Assembly (NCBI GenBank): GCA_022496805.1
Contig: CM040085.1
Location: 28,797,811-28,861,810, forward strand
Source of the DNA: Pohlia nutans
Taxonomy: Eukaryota > Streptophyta > Bryopsida > Bryales > Mniaceae
Length of the DNA stretch: 64,000 nt
Direction: 5' to 3'
Shown: piece by piece, positions 34,380 through 47,041 of the stretch
How the letters are laid out: every line of letters begins with the position of its first letter
Numbering within the stretch: the stretch's first letter is position 1
Position numbers and translations under genes: made by a program
The notes under the pieces: model-generated
Database searches by the model: none
What the model was told of the DNA's origin: nothing
The model's input: only the letters and a program-made list of their open reading frames with translations

Positions 34380-34690
34380 ACATTCAGTAGCCTCTGTGAC
34401 AGCTGCCTTCTCCCAACAGAATGGTGCGGAATATCCCACATCATTTCATCCCCCCAATGAAATGATGTGGGATATTCCACATCACATCAATAGCTATGGG
34501 GTAGGTGGCATTAAGCAAGAGCAACTAACCATGGTGAATAGGAATCGAAAGCACTCACTCAGTCTCAATTCAATAGTGTCATGCAATTGTTTATTTGATT
34601 CAATAGACCATTCAATTGCAGATCGCTGGTTTCTCCATATATAAAGGTGGATGAAACTAACAGGGAGCCTTCTTGAAGGTTACTTAATGT
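34380..34690. mobile_element. MITE with ACATTCAGTAGCC ends, copy 2
   Basis: Direct copy of 34057-34337, about 42 bp downstream. The right terminus is decayed (GGTTACTTAATGT). Confidence 0.68.
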
Positions 34691-36081
34691 AATGACTATC
34701 TTAGTTCAATCACATAAGCAGTAGGGTACTGCTTGGTTGATCTTTTACTGATAGAGTAACTTTCCTTGGAATTAGAGTGAAAGATGACACTTGCCGTTAT
34801 ATGGGGGAATTTAGTAGGAGTCAAACAAGTAACACAAATTTAAAATGTGAAAACAAAGACTCGCCATCGGAGAGCATCGGAGAAAATCTTGGAAACTTTA
34901 GTAGGGGTTTAAAGTCTAAGGCTTAACAATGTTATGTAGAATACCAGTTTCAAGATTTTTTCAATGTATTGCATTTACATTGCAACAATATTGTATCAAT
35001 ATATATACAATTTTTATCTCGGGAAATGCTTAGCACATTGCATCTTTACTGCAACAATATTGTATAAGTTTTAACTCCTATATGAGGAAGAAGTTCAAAT
35101 TGGGTCTAATGTGTTTTTAATCAGTTTTAGTAGGTTCTATGAAGACTTTTTTTTGTTCAAATTTATTATTTTTTGACCAACACAAGCAATGTTCTTCATT
35201 GATTCCAATGATATAAAGTTTGGTTACATTTAAATTATAATTTTCACAATATGATCAATTCAATTTTTCATTTTAAAACCATGAATCCTTTGTCTTTTAG
35301 CAGTTAATGAATTATCTTGAAGCAATATTGAATATGATGTACTGCATTTATATTACAAAAGTATTGAATTAGTATTTGGATATTCTATTACAATGAAATT
35401 GCATTTTTTTAAACCCATTTCAATTTAAGAAGACTAAATCATACAAAGTAATAGAAATTGTTTTGATTTTGAAATTGAGCTCACTCAAATTAACCGATTC
35501 CACCACATTTGGAACATTCAATTACTTTTGTATAGAATTCATTGGCCGTGATATAATTTTTCCTCTTGTTTTAACCTCTATATATGTGAAGTAATTATTA
35601 TTTTTAAATTATCTCTTTTAAAACAATCCTACTAGCGTATTTAACCATTATTGTAGAAGAATATACAAAACTAATAATTTTCATATTTTTTTGTTTCACA
35701 TATTTCCTTCATGGGTTTACTTTCAAATGAGGTACAAACACCTATTATGTTGTTTTCATTCAAATTTAAGTGTTTAGATTTAAAATGATAATGGATGTTA
35801 AAAAACTAGGGCTTCGCTGCTCTCCAAACAACCAGTGACGAATGATATGTTATGATATAGTACAGGACAATTGTATGGTACAATCCACTAACTCCTTTTG
35901 ATGAACTAACTACATTTTGGTGCATGTTTGTGCACTTTGAGCATTTTGTTTTAAAAAGCTAACTTTCAAACCAATTTGAAAATTATGTAGCAATTATTCA
36001 ATGAAAAATTAGAAATTATTCAATGAAAAATTATGTAGCAATTATTCATAATGCATCTTTGCAAAATTGCCGAATTTAGGG
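34691..36081. other. Intergenic, no supported gene
   Basis: AT-rich. Contains the decayed family E TTAA element (35075-35303) and, at 36064-36086, an isolated TTAA-element end (GAATTTAGGGG plus TTAA). Confidence 0.5.
35075..35303. mobile_element. Decayed TTAA element, family E
   Basis: Flanked by TTAA (35071-35074, 35304-35307). Homologous over its length to 28073-28291 but with eroded ends (CTCCTATATGAGG, CTTTTAGCAG). Confidence 0.65.
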
Positions 36082-36086
36082 GTTAA

Positions 36087-37084
36087 ACAATTAAAAAAAA
36101 ATTGAAAAAATTGGAAGATATTTTTCTTCACATATTTGAACACTGGAAAAATTCTGATAGTTCAAAATTCCATCCACAACTCTCTATTTTCCTTCTCTTT
36201 TAGAATTTAGAGTGCATATTATACACTGTGACAATGCACTAGTTTACCCTTTGTTTCATACTCCATTAAAATATAACGCCAAATTTCTAATTTTTTATCA
36301 ATTTTTTTCTCTTTTATCAGTACGGCCCATCCTATCACTTTAGATTTTACAAAAATATTTTTCTCTCTAAATAGGATTTGCAGAATATTCAAAATCCTCA
36401 AAAGAGTGCTCAGGAACAAAAATTCTAGTACATCGTACCATACAAACACCCCAATACTGTGAACAATCCACAATAACTCAGTTGAGACCTTATCTAAGGA
36501 ACTTAGGCAAACCCTAAACTCCCAAATAGTCTCTTTTCCTAGCTGCATGTTTGTGAAGAGTTGTTGGTGCTTCAATTGTGTTGAACATGAATCAGGAGTT
36601 TTGAAGCAATGGCACTCGGGTCATGTTAATTGGGTTTTTCACATGGAAGTCGCTGATAACAATAAGTGAGCCCAACAGGACCTAAATGATAGAGTGAGAA
36701 GGATTTTTCAGAGGAGAGGACTTCTAACTATGGTGGAACTTGATTAACTAAAGAGTTTTGCTAAGTATGGACGTCCCAGACAGTAAATGCCGTTCTTGGG
36801 AGTTTGATAATTAGGTAGTCCAGCCAAGACGTTAGAGATTCAATAACTTGAGAGTAAGCAAGATCAGATGTCCAAGTACCATTTTTCACACAAGAACCTT
36901 ATTTCAGTAGTAGCCGGGATTTCACAGACAAAGGTAAGAGTACTATACTTTGGACGACCTAGAGCGTCATGGACACTGCATAAGACGGCCAAAATATCTG
37001 AGGAGAACAGGAGAAGTATAACTTTACTATCTGGTGAGAGAATTAGATAAAATGTTGGTATCCATGGCTAAACCTAGACGTGGT
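36087..37084. other. Intergenic, no supported gene
   Basis: No intact gene. The part next to the LTR (about 36770-37080) could be retroelement interior in reverse, but I could not confirm domains. Confidence 0.4.
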
Positions 37085-37526
37085 TGTTAAGACAGTTCTT
37101 GGGCAGCGGGGTTTCAACAGAAGGGAAGATTCTTGAGCAGATCAAGAAGTAGAATAAGAGCAACACAACACATGATAAGAGAACAAGCAGCAGTAAGAAA
37201 CAATAATAGAGAGCAATAAGGGATTGAACATTCATTCATTACTTGGTCCCAATGGGAATACAACATACATACACACCACTATATACATCAGAGGGTGACC
37301 CAGTATCCAAGCTAATCGTGACTACGGCCCGAAAGTTGAGGTAGGCGAGTGTCCTACTTTCAATTCCTTGCATCCCTTATACTATTCTGCCTTAACTATG
37401 CGCGAGCACTGCCAATGCCACTGTCTGACTTCCATGTTGTCATTGGTCACAACGGCTTCTAATGTTACCTTATCCTGCTGTGGTGGGAGGTAACATGTCA
37501 TAGAGTAGCAGACAACATATCCAACA
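37085..37526 (-). repeat. Probable solo LTR, 442 bp
   Basis: Bounded by TGTTAAGACAG and CATATCCAACA, i.e. TG...CA in both orientations. On the minus strand it starts TGTTGGATATGTTGTC and carries a TATA-like ATGTATATAGTGG, as expected for a copia LTR. I see no partner LTR, no domains and no matching target duplication, so solo LTR is an inference. Confidence 0.45.
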
Positions 37527-37822
37527 TGCTCAGATATTTCTTTCCAATTTGCATTTGTTCCTTTGATTTTTTTCTCTTGTGAATATATGATAACAAGTAG
37601 TGGTATGTTGCAGACATGTCGTGTACAACTTAAAACTGACTACGTGTTTGTTTTTTGTTATGGGCACAAATGTGGGATACAAGCTCTTGAGAGATTCTCA
37701 AATTTCCAATTCACACACTTGGAGTTGGAGCTTTGTTGTTTCTCTTCCTGCAATTCACTCTGTTTTGCTATTGTAGCTTTCTTTTGGAATTGTCAATCTT
37801 CTTCAAGCAATTTGACGTTTAA

Positions 37823-38391
37823 CCCCTAACTGCCTAAGCGTCCATTTTTTGGACGATGTACAGATTTCATCTAGAATTTCTCATCCGTCATGCACTTTTT
37901 GCAGTGTGGAATTTTTACTGTAGATTCTATGCGAAGTTAGCTTCATGCATATGTGATCCGATTAGAAAGGGGATGATTTGTGAAATTTTTATGCCTCATT
38001 TGATGTTGTAGTGATTCACCCAAAATTTTGAAGATTTCAGTATAAAAGTGCTCTAAAAAAAGTCAACTCATAAAATTAAGCAACCAAAAAATCTCCAAAA
38101 ATCACTACACTTAGAGTATTACATTTCAACCAATCACAACAAATTTCATCCGTAGATTGTCAATATCTTATTCGTAATTGAATTACAAAATAATTTTGAA
38201 TTTCACGTTTCAAACTTTATACAAAATTATTGGTAATAGCAATCATAGATCTAACTATATGGATAGAATCTAAAATTCATAATGTACAACTTTCATTCAT
38301 ATATCAAGTTCAAAATATCCCTCTAGGTTGCATTTTATAATGCATCTTTGCAAAACTACCGAATTTGAAGAAGGCTCTAGGCATTTAGGGG
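37823..38391. mobile_element. TTAA element, family A, 569 bp
   Basis: The left end CCCCTAACTGCCTA and right end TAGGCATTTAGGGG are flanked by intact TTAA (37819-37822, 38392-38395). The palindrome GTCCATTTTTTGGAC is 17 bp inside the left end. A good reference copy: both flanks intact and no nested insertion. Confidence 0.85.
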
Positions 38392-38513
38392 TTAAACAGT
38401 TGTTTCACAATCTGCTAGGGGATTTATATTTTTTGATTTAGTGAATCCCAAGTAGCAACTTGCACTTAGGGTTTGTAGTATTTATAAAGATGCTTATGTC
38501 GACTGGTTTACAG

Positions 38514-38638
38514 TATTGGATTTTGATTAATTTCTTTATTTACCATATATAAGCTTAGAATGTGAACAATTTTGGGATATTGGATTTTGTTTTAATTCTT
38601 TGCTTACCTTGTAAGCTTAGAACGTGAACAATTTTGTG
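38514..38638. repeat. About 62-bp tandem duplication
   Basis: Two units containing TATTGGATTTTG, ATAAGCTTAGAA/GTAAGCTTAGAA and GTGAACAATTTTG. Confidence 0.7.
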
Positions 38639-39015
38639 ATGTTATGTGATTCTGCTTGAGGTTTGAAACCTTGATTTAGTAGTGGATACAAGTCTAATTA
38701 TTAAATTTATTTGTATTAGGGTAAGGTGAGAGTTTGAATTTTGAGATTGTTAAGAATATGCTTTGAATTTTCAAAGAAGAAAGCAAAAACCCTCTTTTTG
38801 TATAGTCACAATGTTGCATTTTTAATATAACTCAAGCATATATAGAAGATTGTTTGCATGCAGCATTGCAAGAGTGTAAAATTCAACCTCTATTGTCAAG
38901 CCACCTCATCAATATTAATGCAATCCTGCAAAAATATGGAAAAATGGAGGATCATTCTCCCGATTCATTGTATGAAAAACAAGTGTGTAGTAACGGTGCA
39001 TCCTGACTTGGTTAA

Positions 39016-39793
39016 CCCTTTAGTGCCCAGGAGACCACATTGTGTCGAAAACGCAAATAATGGAAAATCCACAAACAATTGGACTTTGAATTGTGATGTT
39101 CAGAGTTGGAGACTTATAATATACATCTTCTAGAAAAATAAAATTTCAATTTGGAGTTGTGCAAATATCAAAATATTGATGAACAAAACGTGAAAATACT
39201 GCAAATACGCAAAAATACAGTAAATACTGACAAATACATCACATGTACTATGTGGTATTTCTTGTGTTTGGAAGTTTGTTATGTTGTTTTATTTTTTTGG
39301 AATGAATTCTCTTGTTCATATTCCATTAGTGTATGTATTCCAATCTTGATCAATGTATCAACTCCTTTCATATTTTAACGTATAATATTTTGTCCTAAAC
39401 CGTATATGGATAAGTCACTATCACTTATAAAATTCACAATAATTATGTGTGAGTCCATTCTTGACATGAAAGATTGCAATGAAGAGGTGTCGACATAGGT
39501 CATTTGCTAACCTCTTCACTTTTATTTTTGAAAATTAAACCCAAATTCTATTTAACTTTGAAGTCACACATCCTCCAAAATCTCATTTTTGAGTGTGTGT
39601 TATACGGTTCAAAGACATACTATAATCTTCCAATCCAACGGCCTGATCTTACCAAGGTTTAACCGACACTTGTTCGATTAAGTTATGCTTACATTTATAC
39701 GGTTAAATACTATTAATAGTATTCATACTTTGAACAAAGAGAGTTTTAAGAAAAAACTCTGGTTTCTCCAGAACCACCCTAGGCATTAAAGGG
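39016..39793. mobile_element. TTAA element, family D, 778 bp
   Basis: The ends CCCTTTAGTGCCCAGG and CCTAGGCATTAAAGGG are flanked by TTAA (39012-39015, 39794-39797). The right TTAA is shared with the next element. Close to the left end is GAGACCACATTGTG, part of the family palindrome. No coding capacity. Confidence 0.82.
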
Positions 39794-40107
39794 TTAACCC
39801 CGAAACACCCAATTGTCGAGAAAGTGGATGATGTTCAAAATTAAACACAGTTTTCTCATCTGTCATTGACTTTTTGCAATGTGGGTTTTTTACTATATAT
39901 TTTATGCATGTTTGATTCGATTAGAAAGAGGATGATTTGTGAAATTTATATGTTTGATTTCATGTTGTAGTGATTCACCCAAAATTTCGAAGATTTCAAT
40001 ATAAAAGTGCTCTTAAAAAAGTCAACTCATAAAATTAAGCAACCAAAAATCTCCAAAAATCACTACACTTCAACCAATCAGAACAAATTTCATGTACAAA
40101 TTGTTAA

Positions 40108-40684
40108 TCTCCAAATGCCCATAGCCCTCTCCAAATTGGTAGTCTTACAAAGATGCATTACAAAATGCAAGTAAGAGGGATATTTTGAACTTCATGTATG
40201 AATAAAAGTTGTACATTGAAAAATTTAGATTCTATTCATGCAATTAGATCTATAATTGCTATCACCAATATTTTTCATAAATTTTGAAACTTAAAATTCA
40301 AAATTATATTTTAATTCAATTACGAACAAGATATTGACAATTTGTAAATAAAAGTTGTTATGATAGGTTGAAATGTAATACTCTAAGTGTTGTGATTTTT
40401 GGAGATTTTTTGATTGCTTGATTCTATGAGTTGAGTTTTTCAAGAGCACTTTTGAACACTCTTGAATTAAGATTTTAGAAATTTATAATGAATCACTGCA
40501 ACATGAAATGAGGCATAAAAATTTCACAAATCATTCCCTTTCTAGTGGGATCACACATGCATAAATCTAACTTCCCATAAAATCTATAGTAAAAAATCCA
40601 CACCATAAAAAGTTCATGACGGACGAAAAAAATTGGATGAAATCTATACATCGTCCAAAAAATGGATGCATGGGCAGTTAAGGG
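40108..40684. mobile_element. TTAA element, family A, nested in another family A copy
   Basis: Inserted in inverse orientation at an internal TTAA of the outer element, duplicated at 40104-40107 and 40685-40688. The right terminus GGGCAGTTAAGGG and palindrome (minus strand GTCCATTTTTTGGAC, with one change here) are clear; the left terminus is decayed (TCTCCAAATGCCC). Confidence 0.83.
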
Positions 40685-40912
40685 TTAATATCTTATTTGT
40701 AATTAAATTACAAAAGATTTTTCAGTTTCAAGTTTCAAATTTTATATAAAAGTATTGGTGATAGCAATCGCAGATCTAACCATACAGATAGAATCTAAAA
40801 TTGATAATGTACAACTTTTATTTATAAATCAAGTTCGAAATATTCCTCTCCATTGCATTTTATGATGCACCTTTGCAAAACTGCCAAATTTGGAGAGGGG
40901 TGAGGATGTTTA

Positions 40913-41212
40913 GAGCATGGCCACCCATGCCCTCCCAGAGTCTCTCATACTCAAGAAGCAAATGAAAAGTGCCAAGGGCCCTTCAAAAATACCTCTTGAC
41001 TCTCAATCCTAGCGTGTTAGAAATTGGGCCTTCAAATCACTATTTAGTTGACTATATCCTCACATTCTACTTGTGATTGGTCCATTGACTATTTGATGCC
41101 CACTTTTGATACATGAAGGGCGTGCAAGGGTGGGGTAGTGTGAGTGCAAGAGCCCTTCAAATGTAGAGTAATTTCAGCGCGTTAGTCCTAGCGTGCATGG
41201 GTGGGAATGCTC
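40913..41212. mobile_element. Harbinger-type MITE, 300 bp
   Basis: The ends GAGCATGGCCACCCATGCCC and GGGTGGGAATGCTC are flanked by TTA (40910-40912, 41213-41215). Inserted within the terminus of the outer TTAA element. Same family as 33570-34054. Confidence 0.87.
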
Positions 41213-41223
41213 TTAGGGGTTGA

Positions 41224-42050
41224 CCCTTTAACGCTTTGGGTACTGTAGCTGGATTCATTGATTTTCACTAGGTTTTTCTAATATGATTGATACTGTCAGA
41301 AATAAAATGGATTAAATTAGAAAGTAACCGTACAATTGTATTCTCATCTGGAGTGTAAACATTTTGCCAAAATTAAAGAATCATCCAATCGTGGGATTGG
41401 AAGATCATAGTATGACTTTGAACCATATAATGCACAGTCAAAAATAAGATTTCGGAGGGTGTGTGACTTCAAAGTGAAAAAGAATTTGGGAAATTTTTTC
41501 TAAAATGAAAGTAAAGATGTTCAGCAATGACCTATGCAACACCTCTCCGTTGCAATCTTTCATGTTAATAACGGACTCACACATAATTATTGTGAATTTT
41601 ACAAGTGAGAGTGACCTATCCATGTATAGTTTAGGACAAAAATTTATATGTCAAAATATCAAAGGAGTTGGTACATGGATCAAGATCGGAATACATACAC
41701 TAATAGAACATGAACAAGAGATCACAATCCCAAAAAAAATACAAGATAACAAGCTTCCAAACACAAAAAATACCACATAGTACATGTGCTGTATTTGTAA
41801 GTATTTACTGTATTTTCAAGTATTTTCAATATTTTCGCGTTTTGTTCATAGGTATTTTGATAGTTGCAGAATTGAAATTTTCTTTTTCTCCAAATTTTCT
41901 CTCTTTTTCTCCAAATTGAAATTTTCTTTTTCTAGAAGTATATTATAACGCTCATAATCTGAACTTCACAATTCAAAATCCAGTTCTTCACGGATTCTCC
42001 GTTATTCGCGTTTTCGACACATCAGAGACCACAATGTGGTCACTAATGGG
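41224..42050. mobile_element. TTAA element, family D, 827 bp
   Basis: The left end CCCTTTAACGCTTTGG follows TTGA (41220-41223), the decayed site shared with the preceding element; the right end CACTAATGGG precedes TTAA (42051-42054). The palindrome GACCACAATGTGGTC lies 5 bp inside the right end. It ends about 360 bp from the translocator stop codon. Confidence 0.78.
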
Positions 42051-42416
42051 TTAAGGGTTAAGAATGGTTGCAAACGATTTAGCAAGTTTGACACAAAGCA
42101 AAAGAGAGGATTCTGACACTGATAGAGAAGTCGCAGATTTTACCCCTTTCAAGATATTTGAAACAGGTGACAGCTCATTCATACGAGCAGGTAGGAAATT
42201 TGAGATATGAGTAGAAAAACGATCATTTGAGTGGAAACATAATGCACTACAATGCATACAAGTAAAAGGGGATCGTTGGATTCATCCCATTACATTATAC
42301 AGACCACAGAAAGTGCACTTTCTTACAGAGCTTGTAATGAATCTGAGGCTTGAACCAGTCCTTCCCAAACACGTGAAATTGGCAGAAACTTTCCAGAATC
42401 TCAGGTTGAACTTATC

Positions 42417-45400
42417 TTAGGCCGTCTTCGCCTTCTTCGCCTCCTCCTGCTTAGCTTTAATGAACGAGTACAAAGCCACTCCTCCAATAGCAACAGCTGT
42501 TCCGATACCTGTTTGAGTTGAAATCTTGTTGCCTGCATCCCGTGAAATAATAGTCAGAAATCTCATGGCTAGCAGGTATACTAGTTCTTCTTATGATGAG
42601 GAAACAGAACTAGTATATGAACTTGGGGAGCTATTATATAGCCCAAGGAAAAAAAATTGTACATTTGGAGAAAACATTTGCAGGCAAACTTACCGAAAAC
42701 GATGATGGAGAATCCAATCACAAACACTCGCTTCAAGACGTTGCCAACAGCGTGGGTGAGAGGTGCCACCCTTTCTAAGGTGTTGTTTGCAAGCTGCAAG
42801 ACACCAGAAGCAGATTAAATTTCCAAAAATACTTTATCAAGAAACAAATCGTTCATGACATTCAATGCAGTACAGGCATGCTACTGTAATTCTAGAAAGG
42901 GAGAAGATTAAATAAATGGCCAGGATAGTGACCAGTGTTTTACCTGGTTGTACAGGTGATAGAACATACCGACCCAGAACAGGTCAGTCACAAACTTTTG
43001 CATGCCAACCTTGGCAATGGCAGCAGAAAAACCGCCAGACATGAGAGCAGGACCTTCAATCTGCACAAGTTAAAAGCAGGTCACAACCAGACATTAAATT
43101 ATTGTGAAACACATTCAGGATAGACTGGCTATGTGAAGGAAACCACCCCTGGAACATCTCTCCGATGAACATATGATCTCCTTACATGTACTCAAGGGGT
43201 ACATCTGAGGGAGTGGTATGCTCACAACAGCAGACACGGTTGATCATCACAACGGTGCAAACCAACATGCATAAAATCATTACACTTAAGATTAAAATCA
43301 TCTAATATTTGCATTGAAGATTACAAAACAATCTGTAGAGTTTGTAAGCTCACAATGATCGCGGGAGGGATGCACAGAACTAATGAAATAATGGAGATGT
43401 ATGCATATAGGTTGGTGCTGTCCATTCCAGTCTGAAATACAAGACAATTCATGTTATGAGAACCAAAATCCACTGAGCACCTTCAAATATTAGGAAACAA
43501 AATGTACGAGCATTTCCAAACAAATAAAGGGCATGCATAATTGATAGATGCAACTCTACTAGGCTGGTTTCACAACATTGAGGAGCTTGTAGAAAGACTG
43601 CCTGTGTAAACAGATTTCAATAAGATTGCAATACATATTCCCTAGAATAGCTCCTACGGTGAGGATTGGAAACATACCATAGCCTTCTTTGAGTAAATGT
43701 TCCTGTAAGTGAATGCAACATTCGCAGTCATGGCACTGATGAAGCCCTTCCAGTTGAATGAGAGCTCAGTCATAGATGCCATGGACACACCTGACAAAAA
43801 GTGAAAAAATGCAAAGTGTCAATGTAACAAAACCATGCAAAACTATTGCTTGATTACCAAGGTACCCGTCACTTTAAATAAGGGAAAATGTGTGGCAGAG
43901 TCTCTTACCAAGAACAATAGGTGCCAAGGATGCCCACAAGGGGAGAGAAATGTGTTGTCCAAGAACGAACTGTGAAGCAGCGGCACTGAAGAACGGCTCC
44001 AAAGCTGTCAATACAGGAACTAGCATGTGAGTATAAATATGCACGTAAACTCACCATTCCAAGCCCAGAACATGTACTCCTATTTTCGATAATCATAGTA
44101 AACGAAAATAAGCTTAAATGTACACTTCTTCTATGCTGACCTTTGTACCATTAAAATAGCTCGGAAAGAATAATGCGGCTATGACAGGGACCATGTCTAT
44201 TCAAACTCATCAGCAATCTATTCAAACGTAAATTGCAATGTATATGAGATATGGACAGAGTCAGAGCTACATCTAAGAAAATTCACAGCTAGAAAATCCC
44301 ATGCAAATGATTACCCTTGATAGTGTGAGTGAACGAAACCGCAACTGCAGCGAAAGATACATTGGTCATCACATGGCCCAATGCATGGCATATTGAAACG
44401 GGGATCAACATCTTGAAAAGATCCATATCAATTGGCTGCACACACACAATTCACAACTGTATCACTCGCTGTCCAAACCAAAAACAAACCTAATCAATAT
44501 AGTATCACAAAGAATAAATGCAAGAATTATAACAGATGACTATCATCTAAGTCATGAACTTGTGGACGAGACATAACCAGCCAAAATTCATCAAAAAGCA
44601 GACAAGATTCCAAAACTCCTGCTCAAATTTTTAGAAAGTGCGTTCTGAAACTCACCGCTCTCTTAGGATACCCGAACGCCCAAGAGATGGCACAGTAGAC
44701 AACACCAACTAACAAATGGATCGCAGAAACAAAGCTGCACACAACAAAATAGAGAAGAGCATGAGCCAAAGAAGAAACCCTTCTAGCTGAAGAGCTACAA
44801 ATAGCATATCATATTATATCACAACCCCAACAGATAGTAAGAGAACTCACTAGGGGTAAGGAAAGTAGTTGTAAATCTTCTTGTTCATGATGTTGAAGAT
44901 GACATTCAAGAAGTACCTGAAGCAGAAAATGCATATCAGTGGAACTGAAATACCAAAAGTATTTATGACCTAATCGACTATATTCCAAAACATGTAATTC
45001 TATCACAAAACCTTAATTTCGATTAAGCATGGTAATCTACATTCAAGGGATGCACGTCCAATATACCAGGCGAAGAAAAAGAATCCAGTGACTAGAGCGG
45101 GATTCTTTGCGGCAAAACCCTGCGCCTCTCCCGCTTTCTCCTTCGCAACTCTGCAATTCCACCAGAGCTTCATATTACAAACCTGGTCCAATTATAAAAA
45201 AGCATTTACAGAAACATCGACAGGGAAATTCAGCGGTGAGATCCCGAAGTTTTCGACCACAACCTCTATGATTCATTTCAAATACACGAGCAGATTGCAC
45301 TTAGACTATTATATTCCTCAGATCCCTCTTAGCTCACCATCAATAAAAGATTGCTTCTACACCTCCATAGCCAACACCAAAGCGTCACAATATTCACCTA

Positions 45401-46137
45401 CCCTCTCAACAGGCCTTTAATCACAAATGCGATCCAAGGGAAACTAACTTCAAACAATAGAAAGTACATTCACAAGAGCTTCATATTACAAACCTGGTCC
45501 AATTATTAAAAACATTTACATTGACCACTAACCTCAACCCCAACTTCTATGATTCAATTCAAATACACGAGCAGATTGAAATTAAGCTACTGTAATCCTC
45601 AAGTTTGCATCAGATCCCTCTAAGCTCACCATCAAAAAAGGATAGCTTCTACACCTCCATAGCCAACAACGAATAGAAACTAACTTCAACCAATAGAAAG
45701 TGCATTCATCTATTGATCACAACCGATCTGAACGACAACGAGTGGATACAAACAATGTGAGAAACTCATAAAAAATCAGGGGGTTCAAAAGGCGGAAATT
45801 CAAACGCGCGATCAAGAATCGGCAAAACCCCAACTCACTCTGGAACATTCTCGCCAGCGGAGTCGGCAGCGCTCGCCATACAGACCACATTCTTGCTGAC
45901 ATTGATAGTCTTCAACGGGGTGGTGAACAACAACGGATTAAAGTCCGCCCCGAATCGACTGACAACGGGCTTGGCAAGAAACGACGATCGTGGCAAGCGA
46001 GCAGTGATCTGGCTGGGAGCTCCTCGACATCTCAAAGACGAAGAAGAAGGAGAGGTCGCGGAATTCCGAACCCCAGAAGCTACGGAAAAGCTCGGCACGG
46101 CGAGCGCGGAGCCGGCTATTGCAGCAGCAGCAGCCAT
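42417..46137 (-). CDS. TPT: Triose-phosphate/phosphate translocator, chloroplast inner envelope
   Basis: Eleven exons (46137-45839, 45150-45067, 44916-44851, 44734-44656, 44435-44315, 44004-43909, 43790-43678, 43431-43354, 43060-42944, 42793-42694, 42532-42417), all GT/AG with continuous phase, encode 422 residues. TPT exchanges stromal triose phosphate or 3-phosphoglycerate for cytosolic phosphate. The first ~90 residues (Ala/Ser/Arg rich, ending near NVVCMAS) fit a transit peptide; the rest matches the TPT family through [13 protein letters not shown] and [11 protein letters not shown] to the TPT-type [20 protein letters not shown], which holds the Lys-Arg pair that binds substrate phosphate. 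It ends in a charged tail ([13 protein letters not shown]). An in-frame upstream ATG at 46353 would add 72 residues; the start at 46137 gives the family's usual length. Confidence 0.95.
45160..45720. repeat. Direct duplication in TPT intron 1
   Basis: About 250 bp is present twice (from about 45164 and 45478): shared blocks AGCTTCATATTACAAACCTG, CAAATACACGAGCAGATTG and CTTCTACACCTCCATAGCCA. Confidence 0.75.
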
Positions 46138-46576
46138 GGCGGGCGTCGTGGATTCAAAAGCTAAGCTCCGGGGGGGATTTGCTGCTGGGGCTGCTGCTGC
46201 GATTGCAAACTGCGGGGGAGAGCTCAAGGCATCTTTCCCCATAGCCACCCACCCGCCCTCCGTCCTCCCCCTGCGTCGCGTCTCGGCGCGGGTTGGGCGG
46301 GGCCCAATGCGAACGCCCCGGCCGGCCCGCGATCCCAACGGCCAAGGGGCCAAGCGCGGGGCAGTTTGCCTGATCTTTCCGGGGTGCCACGTGGGCAGAC
46401 GGGGACGCGTGTCGGGGTGCGGTTCGCTGTGACCCGGGTGTCCAGATGGATGTTCGTTGTAATATCGTTCGTCGATACTATCTGTTCAGATCGTTGCTAA
46501 TAAGTGAGTTCCATTCTTGACATGAGATTGATTTGGTGTTGAAAGACTGGGTTCAATTATTTGTACTATCAACTTA
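46138..46576. other. Upstream region of the translocator gene
   Basis: GC-rich immediately upstream of the start (to about 46440), then abruptly AT-rich. It must hold the promoter and 5' leader. A CACGTG G-box-like hexamer is at 46388-46393. No other gene supported. Confidence 0.5.
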
Positions 46577-46823
46577 GAAGCACTTTAAAATACTACACGG
46601 TTCACCTTATATAGTGTGGATTCAAAACTAATGTGGATCAATCCACTCTAATTTACATCACTCTAATTTGTGTCAAGTATGTGTGTCAACTTTGAAGTGG
46701 TTGCCCATTTTCAATCATTTGTGTCTCTGATAGATTGGATGTAATTTTTCAATTAGCGTAGACCTTCATAATAGTGTGGAGTTCATACTATATAGAGTGA
46801 TTGGTAGTATTTTAAAGTGCTTC
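46577..46823. mobile_element. MITE with GAAGCACTTTAAAATACTA ends
   Basis: Inverted ends of about 20 bp with TA on both sides (46575-46576, 46824-46825), 247 bp long, Tc1/mariner-like target. No coding capacity. Confidence 0.65.
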
Positions 46824-46957
46824 TATGTATAGGATTTTAAATTTTAAAGTAAAAGACTTGAGTTGTCTTGAGTTAATGTATAAGAAGAAGGTGATTCTAA
46901 ATAGAGCAATCATAGAAGCTTATACATAGAAGGACAAAAATATCACTACTTGCCATA

Positions 46958-47039
46958 TCTCCCTTTGTTCCAATTTGATTGCCGCAAATGAACAAAGAAA
47001 TAGTGTTTGTTTACGGCAATCAAATTGGAAGAGAGGAAG
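46958..47039. mobile_element. Short Stowaway-like hairpin, 82 bp
   Basis: Flanked by TA (46956-46957, 47040-47041). The arms share CCAATTTGATTGCCG and its complement; the outer termini are imperfect (TCTCCCTTTG, AGAGAGGAAG). Confidence 0.6.
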
Positions 47040-47041
47040 TA

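Larger units (their letters stand above)
39798..41219. mobile_element. TTAA element, family A, split by two nested insertions
   Basis: The left end CCCCGAAACACCC follows the shared TTAA at 39794-39797; the right end GGATGTTTA...GGGG precedes TTGA (41220-41223). Removing 40108-40688 (inner TTAA element) and 40913-41215 (Harbinger MITE) restores a sequence collinear with 37823-38391. The left part carries a degenerate palindrome (GTCGAGAAAGTGGATG). Confidence 0.82.
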
